A stretch of DNA of 64,000 nt from Palsa-295 sp963781105 (GTDB taxonomy: Bacteria > Acidobacteriota > Terriglobia > Acidiferrales > UBA7541). Shown one piece after another: positions 34,439 to 43,493 of this stretch (within the stretch, counting starts at the first letter, position 1; each line of letters starts with the position of its first letter). Below the pieces are notes generated by a model. The model saw only the letters and a list, made by a program, of their open reading frames with translations. It did no database searches and was not told where the DNA came from. Both the position numbers and the translations under genes were made by a program. The stretch is from assembly GCA_963781105.1 (NCBI GenBank), contig CAWAED010000017.1:1-64000 (forward strand). Reading direction: 5' to 3'.

Positions 34439-36148
34439 TCACTCCCCCCGCGCCGCCGCAGCCGTGGTAACCGCGTCCGCCCCCGGCGTCCCCGCCAACG
34501 CCGTGAAAAAATTTATACTCACAGTCGCCAATTCCGAAGCCGGAAACCGCGCCGCATACCGCTCATCCGCCTGCAAACCCGCCTCCCGCGCGCACTCCAA
34601 AAATATCGGCAGCTCCACCAAATATTGATCGGAAAATCCATGCGTCCCGTCATAAGCCACCACCGGCGTCTTCGATAAATTCGCGGCAGCCAATTCCGGC
34701 GGCAAAGTATGCAACTCCAAAACCAACAATCCGAAGCGCCCCACATAAGGCGCCCACCGCCGCAAATAACGCACCAGGTTCTCTTCCAATTCGTCCGCAG
34801 GAATTTCCTCGCCCAAATAAGCAAACGCTCCGCTCGACCGCCCGAGCCGCGTCCCCCGCACATAATTCGCCGGCGGCGAATAAGGCCGGTTGTGATCCAG
34901 AAACGACCGCACATGCAAAAGATCGTGAATGTCCAAACCGAGCGCTTCGAGGTCGCTGCCCAACTGCGCCGGACGATTGATATCTCCGGGGATTACGTGG
35001 CACACCGGCAGCTTCGCCTGACGCAACCGTTGCTTGGCCACGCGCCGCGCGACCTTGTTGAAGTCCGCGCCTACCAAAATTAAAGGATGCTTATCCAACA
35101 TGCCCCCGCGCGCCGTCCGCGTCTTCACCACCTCATATAAATGTTGCAGAAACGTCCCATCGCCGCAGCCCATATCGCAAATGCCCTGCGGCTGGCGCGC
35201 AATCGGCCGGTTGAAAATCTCGATTATGATCTCATCCACTTTCTTGAAATAAGTCGTATGCGCCCCGCCGCTTCCCCAAACATTCATTCCGCGATTCACC
35301 AGCAACTCGACGCCGTTCTCATCCACTCGCGCGAACCGCGCGTTTCCAAAAAGCAGCGTGCTCAGCACGTTGAACATCGGCAGGTACGAAACCGTTACGC
35401 CATACGAAGTCGCAATCTGCGCGGCATACGCACCGCGCGAAGTCAGCCGCACGACCTCGCCCTCCCACGCCACCCAACCCTGTGTCTCCAGCAGATCAAA
35501 CAGAAGATTTAGGCTCGCCTGATTTCCCGGCAGCTCGCGCCAATCCACCGGACCTTGCGACAAACGCGCCAGCACTCCGCCGCGCGCCAGCGCCACCATC
35601 GCCGACCCGATCAACATCCCATCGAGATGCCCGCGAATCTGTCCGCGAACTTTGTTCCCCAGCTCGTCGCCAGCCAATCCCGAATCGCCGATCCATCGTT
35701 CCTGCGCCTGTTGCACGAGTGCCCGCAGCGACGGCAACACCGGAAAATCCGTCTTGCCAAACAGGAAATCTTCCAGGAAGAGCGCCTTCGGAATGAATGA
35801 AGTAACTTCGCCGTAAAGCTCCGGCGCGAGGCGCGCCGCGATCTTTCCCTCGGACGTCAACGCATATCGCGTTTCCCCCACGCCGCCATTGTTGTCGATG
35901 TCACTGCCGCTCGCTCCGCCCCGCTGCTGCAGCCATCCGCCAGACGTCAACAATCGCAGCGCAACTCGCAAATATCCACGGTTCGCGTGAGTCGGCTCGG
36001 CGATGTCCCCGAGCGTCAGCCAAGAAGAAGGCGCCTCAAAAAGCCGAAACACTCCGCGGCCCGCCAGCGCCGTCACCGTCGGCGCCAGCACAATCCCCGC
36101 CAGGTGCGTGAAAACTGCCGCGCGAACCGCTGCTTTTTCGTCTTCCAA
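34439..36148 (-). CDS. SAM-dependent methyltransferase with two winged-helix-like modules
   Basis: The 569-residue protein has a class I methyltransferase core near residues 320-460 with the SAM loop ICDMGCGDGTFLQHLYEV and motif VGADFNKVARRVAKQ. Before it are two separate helical modules that look like the dimerisation/winged-helix domain of O-methyltransferases: residues about 15-75 (LAGRGVFRLFEAPSSWLTLG) and about 180-250 (ALARGGVLARLSQGPVDWRE, ending RLTSRGAYAAQ). Tandem duplication of that domain in one chain is unusual. The substrate is unknown; the neighbourhood of aromatic genes allows a methoxy-aromatic or natural-product role. Start 36148 has no strong ribosome site. Confidence 0.72.
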   Translation of the reverse strand: MEDEKAAVRAAVFTHLAGIVLAPTVTALAGRGVFRLFEAPSSWLTLGDIAEPTHANRGYLRVALRLLTSGGWLQQRGGASGSDIDNNGGVGETRYALTSEGKIAARLAPELYGEVTSFIPKALFLEDFLFGKTDFPVLPSLRALVQQAQERWIGDSGLAGDELGNKVRGQIRGHLDGMLIGSAMVALARGGVLARLSQGPVDWRELPGNQASLNLLFDLLETQGWVAWEGEVVRLTSRGAYAAQIATSYGVTVSYLPMFNVLSTLLFGNARFARVDENGVELLVNRGMNVWGSGGAHTTYFKKVDEIIIEIFNRPIARQPQGICDMGCGDGTFLQHLYEVVKTRTARGGMLDKHPLILVGADFNKVARRVAKQRLRQAKLPVCHVIPGDINRPAQLGSDLEALGLDIHDLLHVRSFLDHNRPYSPPANYVRGTRLGRSSGAFAYLGEEIPADELEENLVRYLRRWAPYVGRFGLLVLELHTLPPELAAANLSKTPVVAYDGTHGFSDQYLVELPIFLECAREAGLQADERYAARFPASELATVSINFFTALAGTPGADAVTTAAAARGE

Positions 36149-36205
36149 CGCCGCTACCTCAGTCGCGAGCTCGCAGCCAACAAATCCAAACCCAAACGCG
36201 CAAAT

Positions 36206-37243
36206 CTATTCGCGCCCTTCAAACAAATTTCTCCCTTCCACCAAAGCCCGCATCTTGCGATCCACCACGCTGCGTTGCAGCATCCAAAACCCGCAATCCG
36301 GATGAACGTAGTGCAGCCGTTCCACGCCAATCGTCTTCGCAATCAATCCGATCCTCGACGCGATCAGCTCCGCCGACTCCACCTCGTTATCCTTAATATC
36401 AATCACGCCGATGCCCAGCCCAATCGTCGGATTTAGATCGCCAAAAACCGCCAGCTCCTCGTAGCCGCGCCGCGCAAATTCCAATACCAAATGGTCCGCG
36501 TGCAAAGAATTCAGGAAGGGAATTAAATCGCGCCAGAATCCGCGCAGCATCGGCTGTCCGCCATAATTGCCAAAACAAATGTGCACCGCCTTCTCGTTCA
36601 GCACGCCATCCAGCACGCGATTGATCGCCTCCGCCGCCCACGGCGCATCCTGCGGGAATCCCACAATGCTCGCCTCGTCCAGCTGCACCGTCTCCGCTTC
36701 GATCAATTCCAGCTGCCGCCGCAAAACTCCTGCAATGTCCATCGCCAGCTCAGCCGTGCTCTTGTAAAAGCAATCCGTCAAGAGCCGCGCCAGCATGTGC
36801 GGGCCAGTACAAGTAAATTTCATCGGCGACTTCGTCAGCGTCCGCGAAAATTCGTAATCCCGCGGCAGATTCAAAGTCCCTTCGCGAATCCTCTCGACCA
36901 CCATCCCCGCCGTCAGCAGACGAAATCCCGAAGCCCGGTCCGCGCGAAAGCGATCGAAATCCGAAAGCGAAAAGTTTTTGCGGATCCCTTCCATCTGCGA
37001 GACGAAATAATCCACCATCCCGTTCGTCTCCGGGTGGCTGGGATCAAAGCGCATCAATTCGCCGTCGGAAATCAGATCGAGGCCAGCCAGTTCCTGCGTC
37101 TTCAACACCGCCATCACCGCATCGCGCAATACCAGCCGCGAGGTATTTCCCACCAACCAAGATGGAACGGGATAACTCCCAACCACGGTCGTTTTGATTC
37201 GCGGAGTCACAGGTTCTCCTTCCACCCCGGGCGGTGCACCCAT
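36206..37243 (-). CDS. MetE C-terminal-like (cobalamin-independent) methyltransferase
   Basis: The 345-residue protein matches the C-terminal barrel of methionine synthase MetE: TTVVGSYPVPSWLV at the N-terminus, LDLISDGELMRFDPSHPETN, VQLDEASIVGFPQD, and the zinc ligands in KAVHICFGNYGG (His and Cys) and HPDCGFWML (Cys). Standalone MetE-C proteins use methyl-folates or other methyl donors and often are not housekeeping methionine synthases. ATG 37243 has a weak GGGAA upstream; the open frame extends to 37516 without family similarity. It lies 57 bp after the methyltransferase gene on the same strand. Confidence 0.82.
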   Translation of the reverse strand: MGAPPGVEGEPVTPRIKTTVVGSYPVPSWLVGNTSRLVLRDAVMAVLKTQELAGLDLISDGELMRFDPSHPETNGMVDYFVSQMEGIRKNFSLSDFDRFRADRASGFRLLTAGMVVERIREGTLNLPRDYEFSRTLTKSPMKFTCTGPHMLARLLTDCFYKSTAELAMDIAGVLRRQLELIEAETVQLDEASIVGFPQDAPWAAEAINRVLDGVLNEKAVHICFGNYGGQPMLRGFWRDLIPFLNSLHADHLVLEFARRGYEELAVFGDLNPTIGLGIGVIDIKDNEVESAELIASRIGLIAKTIGVERLHYVHPDCGFWMLQRSVVDRKMRALVEGRNLFEGRE

Positions 37244-37410
37244 TGCAATTTTCCCGATGATACCCGAACTAGCATCGGCCTGTGTACGCATCGCAAGAAA
37301 ACGGGCGAACATCGCCCAGCAATCTTGCTGCGCGGCCACGCGGATGTATACTGGCCGCGGAAACCGAATCGCAGCACCCGACTCTAGAATTTGCAGAAAA
37401 ATAATGAAGC

Positions 37411-37453
37411 GTGTCATTCCGAGGGCGAATTCAGCCCGAGGAATCTGCTTTTC
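37411..37453. repeat. Interspersed repeat, family 2
   Basis: GTGTCATTCCGAGGGCGAAT, then TCAGCCCGAGGAATCTGCTT and TTC. Variant of the GTCATCCCGAGCGCAGCGAG + GGATCTGCTTTTC repeat also at 39528, 52778 and 58001. Confidence 0.7.
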
Positions 37454-37497
37454 CTTTAGCGTCGGCGCAAAACGAACCGCGCCACACGGAGATCCGC

Positions 37498-37998
37498 ATG
37501 CCCATCGTTGACGCAACCAGCAGCCTAGCCGCGGTAATCCAGGAATACGGCCGCCCGGACATCCACATCGGCGCCAGCGAAGACGAATCCCCCTACGTCC
37601 CGTTCAAGGAAAACGTCTTCATCCGCCATCTAGCCTTCGACGTCCGTACCAATTCCTTCGCCAATATTCTCTGGGTCAAAAAAGGCGGCATGCTCGGCCG
37701 CCATCGTCATCGCGGGCCAATCTCCGCCTGCACCCTCGAAGGCAGTTGGCGCTACCTCGAATACGATTGGGTCGCGCGCTCCGGCAGTTACGTCCGCGAA
37801 AATCCCGGCGTTATCCACACGCTCGTCTCCGACGATCCCAACGGCATGAAAACGATTTTCTTTCTGAACGGTTCCCTGGAATTTTACGACGACAACGACG
37901 CGCTAATAGAAACGTTAGACGTCTTCTGGTTCATAGATCACTACCTAAGCTACTGCCGCGCCAAAAATTTAAAGATCAACGAAAAACTCTGGATCTAA
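37498..37998 (+). CDS. Cupin dioxygenase-like protein (2,4'-dihydroxyacetophenone dioxygenase family)
   Basis: The 166-residue protein is a single cupin: strands FKENVFIRHLAFDVRTNSFA, the metal motif GRHRHRGPISACTLEGSWRY, and WVARSGSYVRENPGVIHTLV. The pattern matches proteins named 2,4'-dihydroxyacetophenone dioxygenase family, Fe(II) cupins that cleave the aryl ketone side chain of hydroxyacetophenones. Only the family is certain; many members are uncharacterised. GGAGA lies six bases before ATG 37498. The name fits the aryl-ketone carboxylase genes 15-24 kb downstream. Confidence 0.7.
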   Translation: MPIVDATSSLAAVIQEYGRPDIHIGASEDESPYVPFKENVFIRHLAFDVRTNSFANILWVKKGGMLGRHRHRGPISACTLEGSWRYLEYDWVARSGSYVRENPGVIHTLVSDDPNGMKTIFFLNGSLEFYDDNDALIETLDVFWFIDHYLSYCRAKNLKINEKLWI

Positions 37999-38286
37999 AT
38001 TCGAGCACGGCACGCTAGCGCGGCGCTGATTTTGCAGTTGTAGCGGCCGCCTTCAGGCGGCAGCGATTGAAAAAAACACGCCGGGGAGTTGAGGCGGAGC
38101 AAGTCCTATAGGGGCGGGTCTAAGACCCGCCCTGGCGCGATCCAGCGCCAGCGGCGCGGCATAAGTTAGCCCAGCGCGTAAGCGCTGGGTATCAGCGCAA
38201 AGAAAAAAACAGCGCCGTAGGTGCCACACAAGGTTTTAGCATCGCGCACAATCCGTGCGCCGCGCAACAAAGGAAGGCAACTCGAC
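37999..38286. repeat. Repeat-filled leader before the second MetE-like gene
   Basis: Three repeats follow each other. The first is a family 1 hairpin, GCCGCCTTCAGGCGGC (38046-38061). The second is a hairpin, GGGCGGGTCTAAGACCCGCC (38112-38132). The third is family 3 (38151-38230): AAGTTAGCCCAGCGCGTAAG, CGCTGGGTA, then AGCGCCGTAGGTGCCACACA. No gene is seen. Confidence 0.75.
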
Positions 38287-39387
38287 ATGTCCACTCCATA
38301 CCGCGCCGACCACGTCGGCAGCTTCCTGCGCCCACCCGAACTCCTCGAGGCCCGCAAATCCGCCGCCAACAACGGCGCCCAACTCCACGCCATCGAAGAC
38401 CGCCAAATAGACCGCGTCCTGGCCAAACAAAAAGATCTCGGCTTCGAAATTTTCACCGACGGCGAATTCCGCCGCCGCAATTTCATGAGCGACTTCACCG
38501 ACGCCGTCGCAGGCTTCGATCTAGGCGACGCCGTGAACCGCACCTGGAAAGCCGGCCAAGCCAAAGACGCCCCAGTAAGCAGCGTCACCGGCATCGTCAC
38601 CGAAAAACTTCGCGCCAAAGAACCCCTCACCGGCCGCGAACTCCCGTTCCTAAAAACCCACAGCCCCGGCGCCATCAAAATGACGCTCCCCAGCGCCACC
38701 CAATTCCCAGCCATCTCCTTCAAACGCGGCATCACCGACAAAGTCTACAAAGATCATTCCGAACTCCTCTGGGATATCGTCGCCATAATGAAATCGGAAC
38801 TCGCGAGGCTTTCCGCCAAAGGCGTGAAGTACATCCAAATCGATGCCCCGCGCTACAGCTATTTCATGGACCCCAAATGGCGCGACTGGATTCGCACTGA
38901 AATGAAAGTCGAGCCGGACGCGCTGCTCGATGAATCCATTCGCGCCGATAATGCCTGCTTCGAATCCGCCCGCGGCCCCGGAGTCACTCTCGCCATGCAT
39001 CTCTGCCGTGGCAATAATCGCAGCCACTGGTACGCCGAAGGCGGCTACGACGCCATCGCCGAAAAACTTTTTACCACCATGGCGGTAGATCGCTTTCTGC
39101 TCGAGTACGACGACGAGCGCTCCGGCACCTTCGAACCGCTTCGCCTGGTCCCGCGCAATAAAACGGTAGTCCTGGGATTGATCAGCTCGAAAAAAGCCCA
39201 ACTGGAAAACGCGGACGACATCGCCCGCCGCATCGACGAAGCCGCGCGCTTTTTCCCCAAAGAAAATCTAGCCCTAAGCCCTCAATGCGGCTTCGCCTCC
39301 ACCATGGAAGGCAATCTCCTAACCGAGGACGAACAATGGGCCAAACTCCGCCTGGTAGCAGAAGTAGCCCGCCGCGTCTGGAGTTAA
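38287..39387 (+). CDS. MetE-like 5-methyltetrahydropteroyltriglutamate-homocysteine methyltransferase
   Basis: The 366-residue protein belongs to the cobalamin-independent methionine synthase family (MetE C-domain): YRADHVGSFLRPPELLEARK at the N-terminus, EIFTDGEFRRRNFMSDF, KYIQIDAPRYSYFMDP, and zinc ligands in TLAMHLCRGNN (His, Cys) and LSPQCGFAS (Cys). AAGGAAG precedes ATG 38287. It is distinct in sequence from the MetE-like protein at 36206-37243 and belongs to the branch usually called 5-methyltetrahydropteroyltriglutamate-homocysteine methyltransferase. Methyl donor and acceptor are unproven. Confidence 0.85.
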   Translation: MSTPYRADHVGSFLRPPELLEARKSAANNGAQLHAIEDRQIDRVLAKQKDLGFEIFTDGEFRRRNFMSDFTDAVAGFDLGDAVNRTWKAGQAKDAPVSSVTGIVTEKLRAKEPLTGRELPFLKTHSPGAIKMTLPSATQFPAISFKRGITDKVYKDHSELLWDIVAIMKSELARLSAKGVKYIQIDAPRYSYFMDPKWRDWIRTEMKVEPDALLDESIRADNACFESARGPGVTLAMHLCRGNNRSHWYAEGGYDAIAEKLFTTMAVDRFLLEYDDERSGTFEPLRLVPRNKTVVLGLISSKKAQLENADDIARRIDEAARFFPKENLALSPQCGFASTMEGNLLTEDEQWAKLRLVAEVARRVWS

Positions 39388-39781
39388 CGGCCCATTTTTA
39401 AAGGTTTAAATATTCTCGGCAGGCGCGTTAGGCAAAGAGATCTCTGTAGCGGCGCACTTTAGTGCGCCATCGCCGTTTCGGCAATAATCGAAGGCGGTCC
39501 GTGCAGTGAGCGGAAAAAACAAAGCGGGTGTCATCCCGCTTGCCCTGACGAAGGAAGGGAGCGCAGCGAGGGATCTGCTTTTCAGTTAAACGCCAGCAAT
39601 CGGGAGAATCGGTTTTCTCTGCGCCCTCTGCGTCTCTGCGGTAGATCTGTTGGCGTTCGTTGTGCTACAGCGCAACACGAAGAAACAAACCGAATATTCT
39701 CCGTGACCTCTGCCTTCACTCTGTGCCCTCTGTGTTAAATCTTTTGACTTTACCTTCCGTCAAGCAAAAGCGCGACTCCAT
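39388..39781. repeat. Repeat-rich intergenic region between convergent genes
   Basis: No gene is seen in 394 bp. It holds a family 1 hairpin, GGCGCACTTTAGTGCGCC (39451-39468), a family 2 repeat (39528-39583), with GAGCGCAGCGAGGGATCTGC, and a segment (39612-39645) matching 28184-28217. A further CTCTGTG-CCCTCTGTG stretch follows at about 39715. Confidence 0.7.
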
Positions 39782-40357
39782 TCACATCCCGCAATCAAAA
39801 AACACAGTCTCGCCCTTTCCCTGCATCACCACATTCCACTCCAAAGCTCCCGCTCGTCCCGCCACCGCACGCGCAATCAAAGTCCCGCGCCGCGAAGGCT
39901 CGACTAAACTCAATACAAAATCCCGATCATTCCCCGCCTCATCCGGAAAATAAATCCGCGTAACCAATCTCTTCAATAGCCCACGCATAAAGACCGAAAC
40001 CGCCAAATGCGGCGCCTGCATCTTCCCATCCGGCCCCGGCACAGCCCCGGGCTTGATAGTAGTAAAAGAAAATCTCCCAGCTTCATCCGTCGGCACGCGC
40101 CCATAACCCGAAAATCCGGCCTCCACAGGCTTATCCTGCAAATCCTCCGGATGCGCATATTTCCCAAACGAATTCGCCTGCCAAATTTCAATCACGGCAT
40201 CCGGAATGGGAACGCCATCCCCATCCACCACGCGCCCTTCGATCGTCACGCGCTCTCCCGACACACCCGGCCCGGCCACTTCCGACCGGTTCATCCGCGT
40301 CAAGCCGATCGTAAAGAACGGTCCCACCGTCTGCGAAGTAGTCGCGCGCAAAGTCAT
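39782..40357 (-). CDS. pcaG: Protocatechuate 3,4-dioxygenase alpha subunit
   Basis: The 191-residue protein has the intradiol dioxygenase fold: TSQTVGPFFTIGLTRMNRSE, VDGDGVPIPDAVIEIWQANS, AGFSGYGRVPTDEAGRFSFT, and a C-terminal APHLAVSVFMRGLLKRLVTR. It lacks the complete iron-binding Tyr/His set, as expected for the non-catalytic alpha chain. With PcaH it opens the protocatechuate ring to 3-carboxy-cis,cis-muconate. It follows pcaH with a 1-bp gap. Confidence 0.93.
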   Translation of the reverse strand: MTLRATTSQTVGPFFTIGLTRMNRSEVAGPGVSGERVTIEGRVVDGDGVPIPDAVIEIWQANSFGKYAHPEDLQDKPVEAGFSGYGRVPTDEAGRFSFTTIKPGAVPGPDGKMQAPHLAVSVFMRGLLKRLVTRIYFPDEAGNDRDFVLSLVEPSRRGTLIARAVAGRAGALEWNVVMQGKGETVFFDCGM

Positions 40358-40358
40358 T

Positions 40359-41078
40359 TTACTTTTCCATCGGCGTAGCTTCGCGCCCGCTCAAAATCAC
40401 ATCAAACCGGTAACCCAAAGCCTGCGCCGGAATCGTAGTTTCCCAATCGAACAAAGAAATCAACTTCTGCCTCGCCGCCTCATCCGCCGTGCAATTGAAC
40501 ACCGAATCGGACGCCAGCAAAGGATCGCCCGGAAAATACATCTGCGTCACCAAACGCGTCGCGAACGCCGGCCCAAACAGCGAAAAATGAATGTGCGCCG
40601 GCCGCCAAGCATTATGATGATTGCCCCAAGGATATTCTCCCGGCCGGATCGTCAAAAACCGGTAGCGCCCCTCGTCATCAGTCATTGCGTGGCCTTCGCC
40701 GGTAAAATTCGGATCGAGTGGCGCGTTATGCTGATCGTTCGCGTGCAAATATCGACCCGCCGCATTCGCCTGCCAGATTTCCACCAGTGTGTTGCGCACC
40801 GGCCGCCCATCTTCATCCATCACGCGCCCGCTAACGATAATCCGCGCGCCGAGCGCCTCGCCCGAGCCCGCGCGCGTCAGATCGCAAGCCTTCACGTCCA
40901 CGAACTCCGGCCCAAACGTCGGCCCGGTAATTTCCGAAAGCGTGTGCGGCAAATAAATCAGCGGTTTCGTCGGCGCGCGCTTCACCGACGACTTATAAGG
41001 AGGATGCAAATGCGGCGGCTGCGTTCCCGGCGAAGGCCGCCGGTAAGCCAAAAAACCAGCCATGCTTTTACTCGCCAT
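40359..41078 (-). CDS. pcaH: Protocatechuate 3,4-dioxygenase beta subunit
   Basis: The 239-residue protein contains the four Fe(III) ligands of intradiol dioxygenases: Y110 (AAGRYLHAND), Y149 (PGEYPWGN), H162 and H164 (RPAHIHFSLFG). The start of the chain has the PcaH-type N-terminus (PPYKSSVKRAPTKPLIYLPH). It is the catalytic subunit of the ring-cleaving enzyme. GAGGG precedes the ATG. A perfect -10 TATAAT lies 45 bp upstream on the same strand, and the IclR gene is divergent, the usual layout for a regulator of the pca genes. Confidence 0.96.
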   Translation of the reverse strand: MASKSMAGFLAYRRPSPGTQPPHLHPPYKSSVKRAPTKPLIYLPHTLSEITGPTFGPEFVDVKACDLTRAGSGEALGARIIVSGRVMDEDGRPVRNTLVEIWQANAAGRYLHANDQHNAPLDPNFTGEGHAMTDDEGRYRFLTIRPGEYPWGNHHNAWRPAHIHFSLFGPAFATRLVTQMYFPGDPLLASDSVFNCTADEAARQKLISLFDWETTIPAQALGYRFDVILSGREATPMEK

Positions 41079-41122
41079 GCTTTCGAACCCTCAATTCCTG
41101 CCAAATCACCGCGAACAAAACA

Positions 41123-41128
41123 ATTATA
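41123..41128 (-). promoter_or_regulatory. pcaHG promoter -10 box
   Basis: TATAAT on the minus strand, 45 bp before the pcaH ATG. The -35 region (TTAGAT near 41151-41146) is poor, as expected for an activator-dependent promoter; the divergent IclR protein is the likely activator. Confidence 0.5.
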
Positions 41129-41255
41129 TGCCGCCCACCCCGCGAATCTAAGTACCCGCCACCACGCTTGTCAAGGCCGATTATCGAAACTGCGTGCGCC
41201 TATCGCCCAATTCGTGTATCCTGCGCTGCGCTCGATTTATTACAGGGAGATTTCA

Positions 41256-42128
41256 ATGCCTCGCGCCACTTCACGCACAGCCACCGACGAACCTTCTCAC
41301 GCCGCCATCGTGCCGCCCAAACCCGCCGCTCCGCTGCCGCCCACCCCCTCCGCGCAAATTGACGCGCTCACTGGCGACCCGGATTTCATGACGTCGCTAG
41401 CCCGCGGCCTCGCCGTCATCCAAGCCTTCTCGCAAAAAAAGCGCCAGCTCACCATTTCGCAAGTAAGCGCCAAGACCGGTTTCTCGCGCGCCGCCGTCCG
41501 CCGCTGTCTCTACACTCTCGCGAAACTCGGTTTCGCTGGCTCCGACGACAATCGCCACTTCTACCTCCGTCCGCGCGTTCTTGCGCTCGGCCATTCCTAC
41601 ATTTCTTCCATGCCTCTCGCCACCGCCGCGCAACCGGTCCTCGAACATTTCAGCCGCCTGATGCACGAATCCTGTTCGATCGCCGCTCTGGACGGTCTCG
41701 ACATCGTTTACGTCGCGCGCGCCAACGTGACGCGCATCATGGCCATTGACCTCGGCGTCGGCAGCCGCTTGCCCGCGTTCTGCACCTCGATGGGCCGCGT
41801 CCTCCTCGCGCATCTTCCGCCCGACGAACTCGAATCTTTCCTCGCGCGCATCCAGTTCACGCGCTACACCGAGCGCACGATCGTCACCGCCGACAAGCTG
41901 CGGCCGGTTCTGCGCCTCGTCCTGCGCAATGGCTACGCGATCGTGGATCAGGAACTCGAGCTAGGCCTGCGCTCCATGGCCGTGCCGATTCAGAATCCCA
42001 GCGGCAAAGTAGTAGCGGCAGTCAACGTCGGCGCGCACGCGCAACGTGTCTCCAATCAGGACATGCTCAATAAATTCCTGCCGCACCTGCAATCCGCGGC
42101 GCAAGAACTGTCCATGCTATTAAGGTAG
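41256..42128 (+). CDS. IclR-family regulator, PcaR/PobR-like
   Basis: The 290-residue protein has a Pro/Ala-rich 40-residue leader, then a winged helix (SLARGLAVIQAFSQKKRQLT, ISQVSAKTGFSRAAVRRCLY) and the IclR effector domain (HESCSIAALDGLDIVYVARA, GSRLPAFCTSMGRVLLAHLP, DQELELGLRSMAVPI). The signature with CTSMGRVLLA and ELELGLRS is that of the PcaR/PcaU/PobR branch, which senses beta-ketoadipate, protocatechuate or 4-hydroxybenzoate. ATG 41256 has AGGGAGA upstream; the frame runs open far upstream, antisense to pcaHG, with no meaning. It likely controls pcaHG and perhaps the MFS gene. Confidence 0.9.
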   Translation: MPRATSRTATDEPSHAAIVPPKPAAPLPPTPSAQIDALTGDPDFMTSLARGLAVIQAFSQKKRQLTISQVSAKTGFSRAAVRRCLYTLAKLGFAGSDDNRHFYLRPRVLALGHSYISSMPLATAAQPVLEHFSRLMHESCSIAALDGLDIVYVARANVTRIMAIDLGVGSRLPAFCTSMGRVLLAHLPPDELESFLARIQFTRYTERTIVTADKLRPVLRLVLRNGYAIVDQELELGLRSMAVPIQNPSGKVVAAVNVGAHAQRVSNQDMLNKFLPHLQSAAQELSMLLR

Positions 42129-42148
42129 GGGCGCGGCATGCCGCGCCC
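42129..42148. repeat. Perfect 20-bp palindrome, family 4
   Basis: GGGCGCGGCATGCCGCGCCC, directly after the IclR stop. Relatives with the lead GTAGGGGC stand at 46954, 55126 and 61674. It could end the iclR transcript. Confidence 0.75.
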
Positions 42149-42245
42149 GCAGCTGAAACAACCGGCAGGATGGAAACGCCTGTCGCAGGCCATTTTAGCG
42201 TTGAATCCTGCAGCCGTGTTCGCACCATTGCGCCACCAGCCATAA

Positions 42246-43493
42246 ATGGATCACTCCCGACGCTACGAAAATTCTCTAGTCGCCATCCTCTTCCTCACCT
42301 GGGGCACGGTCTTCCTCGATCGCATGTCCCAGCTCTACCTCGCGCCCTACATCATCCCCGAATTTCATCTCACTCACGAACAAGTCGGCATGCTCGCCTC
42401 GGTCCTAGCCATCACCTGGGCCGTCTCCACTCTTCTTTTCGGCGCGATCTCCGACCGCATCGGCCGCCGCCCCATCCTCATCCCTGCAGTCTTCGCGTTT
42501 TCGATTCTGTCGTGGCTCTCCGGCATCGCGCACAGCTTTCATCAACTCCTACTGATCCGCGCGCTCATGGGCCTCGCCGAAGGCCCCTGCTGGTCCATCA
42601 TGACCGCGCTCATCGAGGAATCCTCCACTCCCACGCGCCGCGGACGCAACATCGGCATCGTTGTCAGCGCCGGCGCTCTAGTCGGCCTCGCAGTAGCTCC
42701 CGTGCTGACCACGCAAATCGCCGCCCGCTTCGGCTGGCGCTGGGCGTTTTTCGTAGCGGGCGCGCCCGGAATTCTGATGGGCCTGCTGATCTGGAAATTC
42801 GTCAAAGAACCGAAACACGAGGCAACCGACGGCAGGGAACCGCAAACAGAAACGCATCACCGCGTGAAGCTAAAGGATCATTTCTCGATCCTGCGCTATC
42901 GCAATATCTGGCTCTGCTGCGCGGGCGCCGCGGGATTTATCTCCTGGCTCTTCCTCTCGAATGTTTTCGCGCCGCTCTACATTACCGAAGTCGCGCATCA
43001 AGCGCCAACCACCGCCGGTTTTCTTCTAGGCGCCACGGGCCTGGGCAGTTTCATCCTGGGTTTTCTGCTGCCGTCTCTCTCCGATCGCCTCGGACGCAAA
43101 CCCGTCCTGCTAGCCATGGCCGCGATGTCGGCATTAGTTCCGCTGGTGCTACTGATCCAGCCGCTCTACGCCTACCCATGGCTCCTAGCCGCGATCCTGC
43201 TTCTAACCAACGCAGGCCAAGGCATGCCCACTCTAGTAATGGTTCTGATTCCCACAGAAAGCGTCCCGCCACAATTCGCCGCAACCTCCATCGGCCTAGC
43301 CACCCTGGTCGGAGAAATCGTGGGCGCGACAATCGCCCCCACCCTAGGCGGCGCCCTAGCCGAAAGTCACGGCCTAGGCATCACACTCCTAATGGCCGCC
43401 GGCGGCACCGCCATCGTCTTCCTTTCTGCCCTCTTCCTAAAAGAAACCGCCCACATCAAATCCGAAAATGCGGCCGCGCTTCACCCGTCATAA
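42246..43493 (+). CDS. MFS transporter, aromatic-acid:H+ symporter-like
   Basis: The 415-residue protein has 12 predicted helices and MFS motifs: FLDRMSQLYLAPYIIPEFHL in helix 1, GAISDRIGRRPILIPAVFAF (motif A) after helix 2, RALMGLAEGPCWS in helix 4 and SDRLGRKPVLLAM in the second half. The central loop is charged. Placement after a PcaR-like regulator and close to pcaHG suggests uptake of an aromatic acid, but the sequence alone shows only a sugar/organic-acid type MFS. The end overlaps the convergent HxlR gene by 13 bp. Confidence 0.85.
   Translation: MDHSRRYENSLVAILFLTWGTVFLDRMSQLYLAPYIIPEFHLTHEQVGMLASVLAITWAVSTLLFGAISDRIGRRPILIPAVFAFSILSWLSGIAHSFHQLLLIRALMGLAEGPCWSIMTALIEESSTPTRRGRNIGIVVSAGALVGLAVAPVLTTQIAARFGWRWAFFVAGAPGILMGLLIWKFVKEPKHEATDGREPQTETHHRVKLKDHFSILRYRNIWLCCAGAAGFISWLFLSNVFAPLYITEVAHQAPTTAGFLLGATGLGSFILGFLLPSLSDRLGRKPVLLAMAAMSALVPLVLLIQPLYAYPWLLAAILLLTNAGQGMPTLVMVLIPTESVPPQFAATSIGLATLVGEIVGATIAPTLGGALAESHGLGITLLMAAGGTAIVFLSALFLKETAHIKSENAAALHPS

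Noticed and set aside
37999..38286. SAM or cobalamin riboswitch before the MetE-like gene
   Set aside because: The leader consists of interspersed hairpin repeats; no S-box or B12-box core was found.
40206..41255. N-terminal extension of the IclR frame by 350 codons
   Set aside because: It runs antisense through pcaHG; the IclR domain starts after a good ribosome site at 41256.
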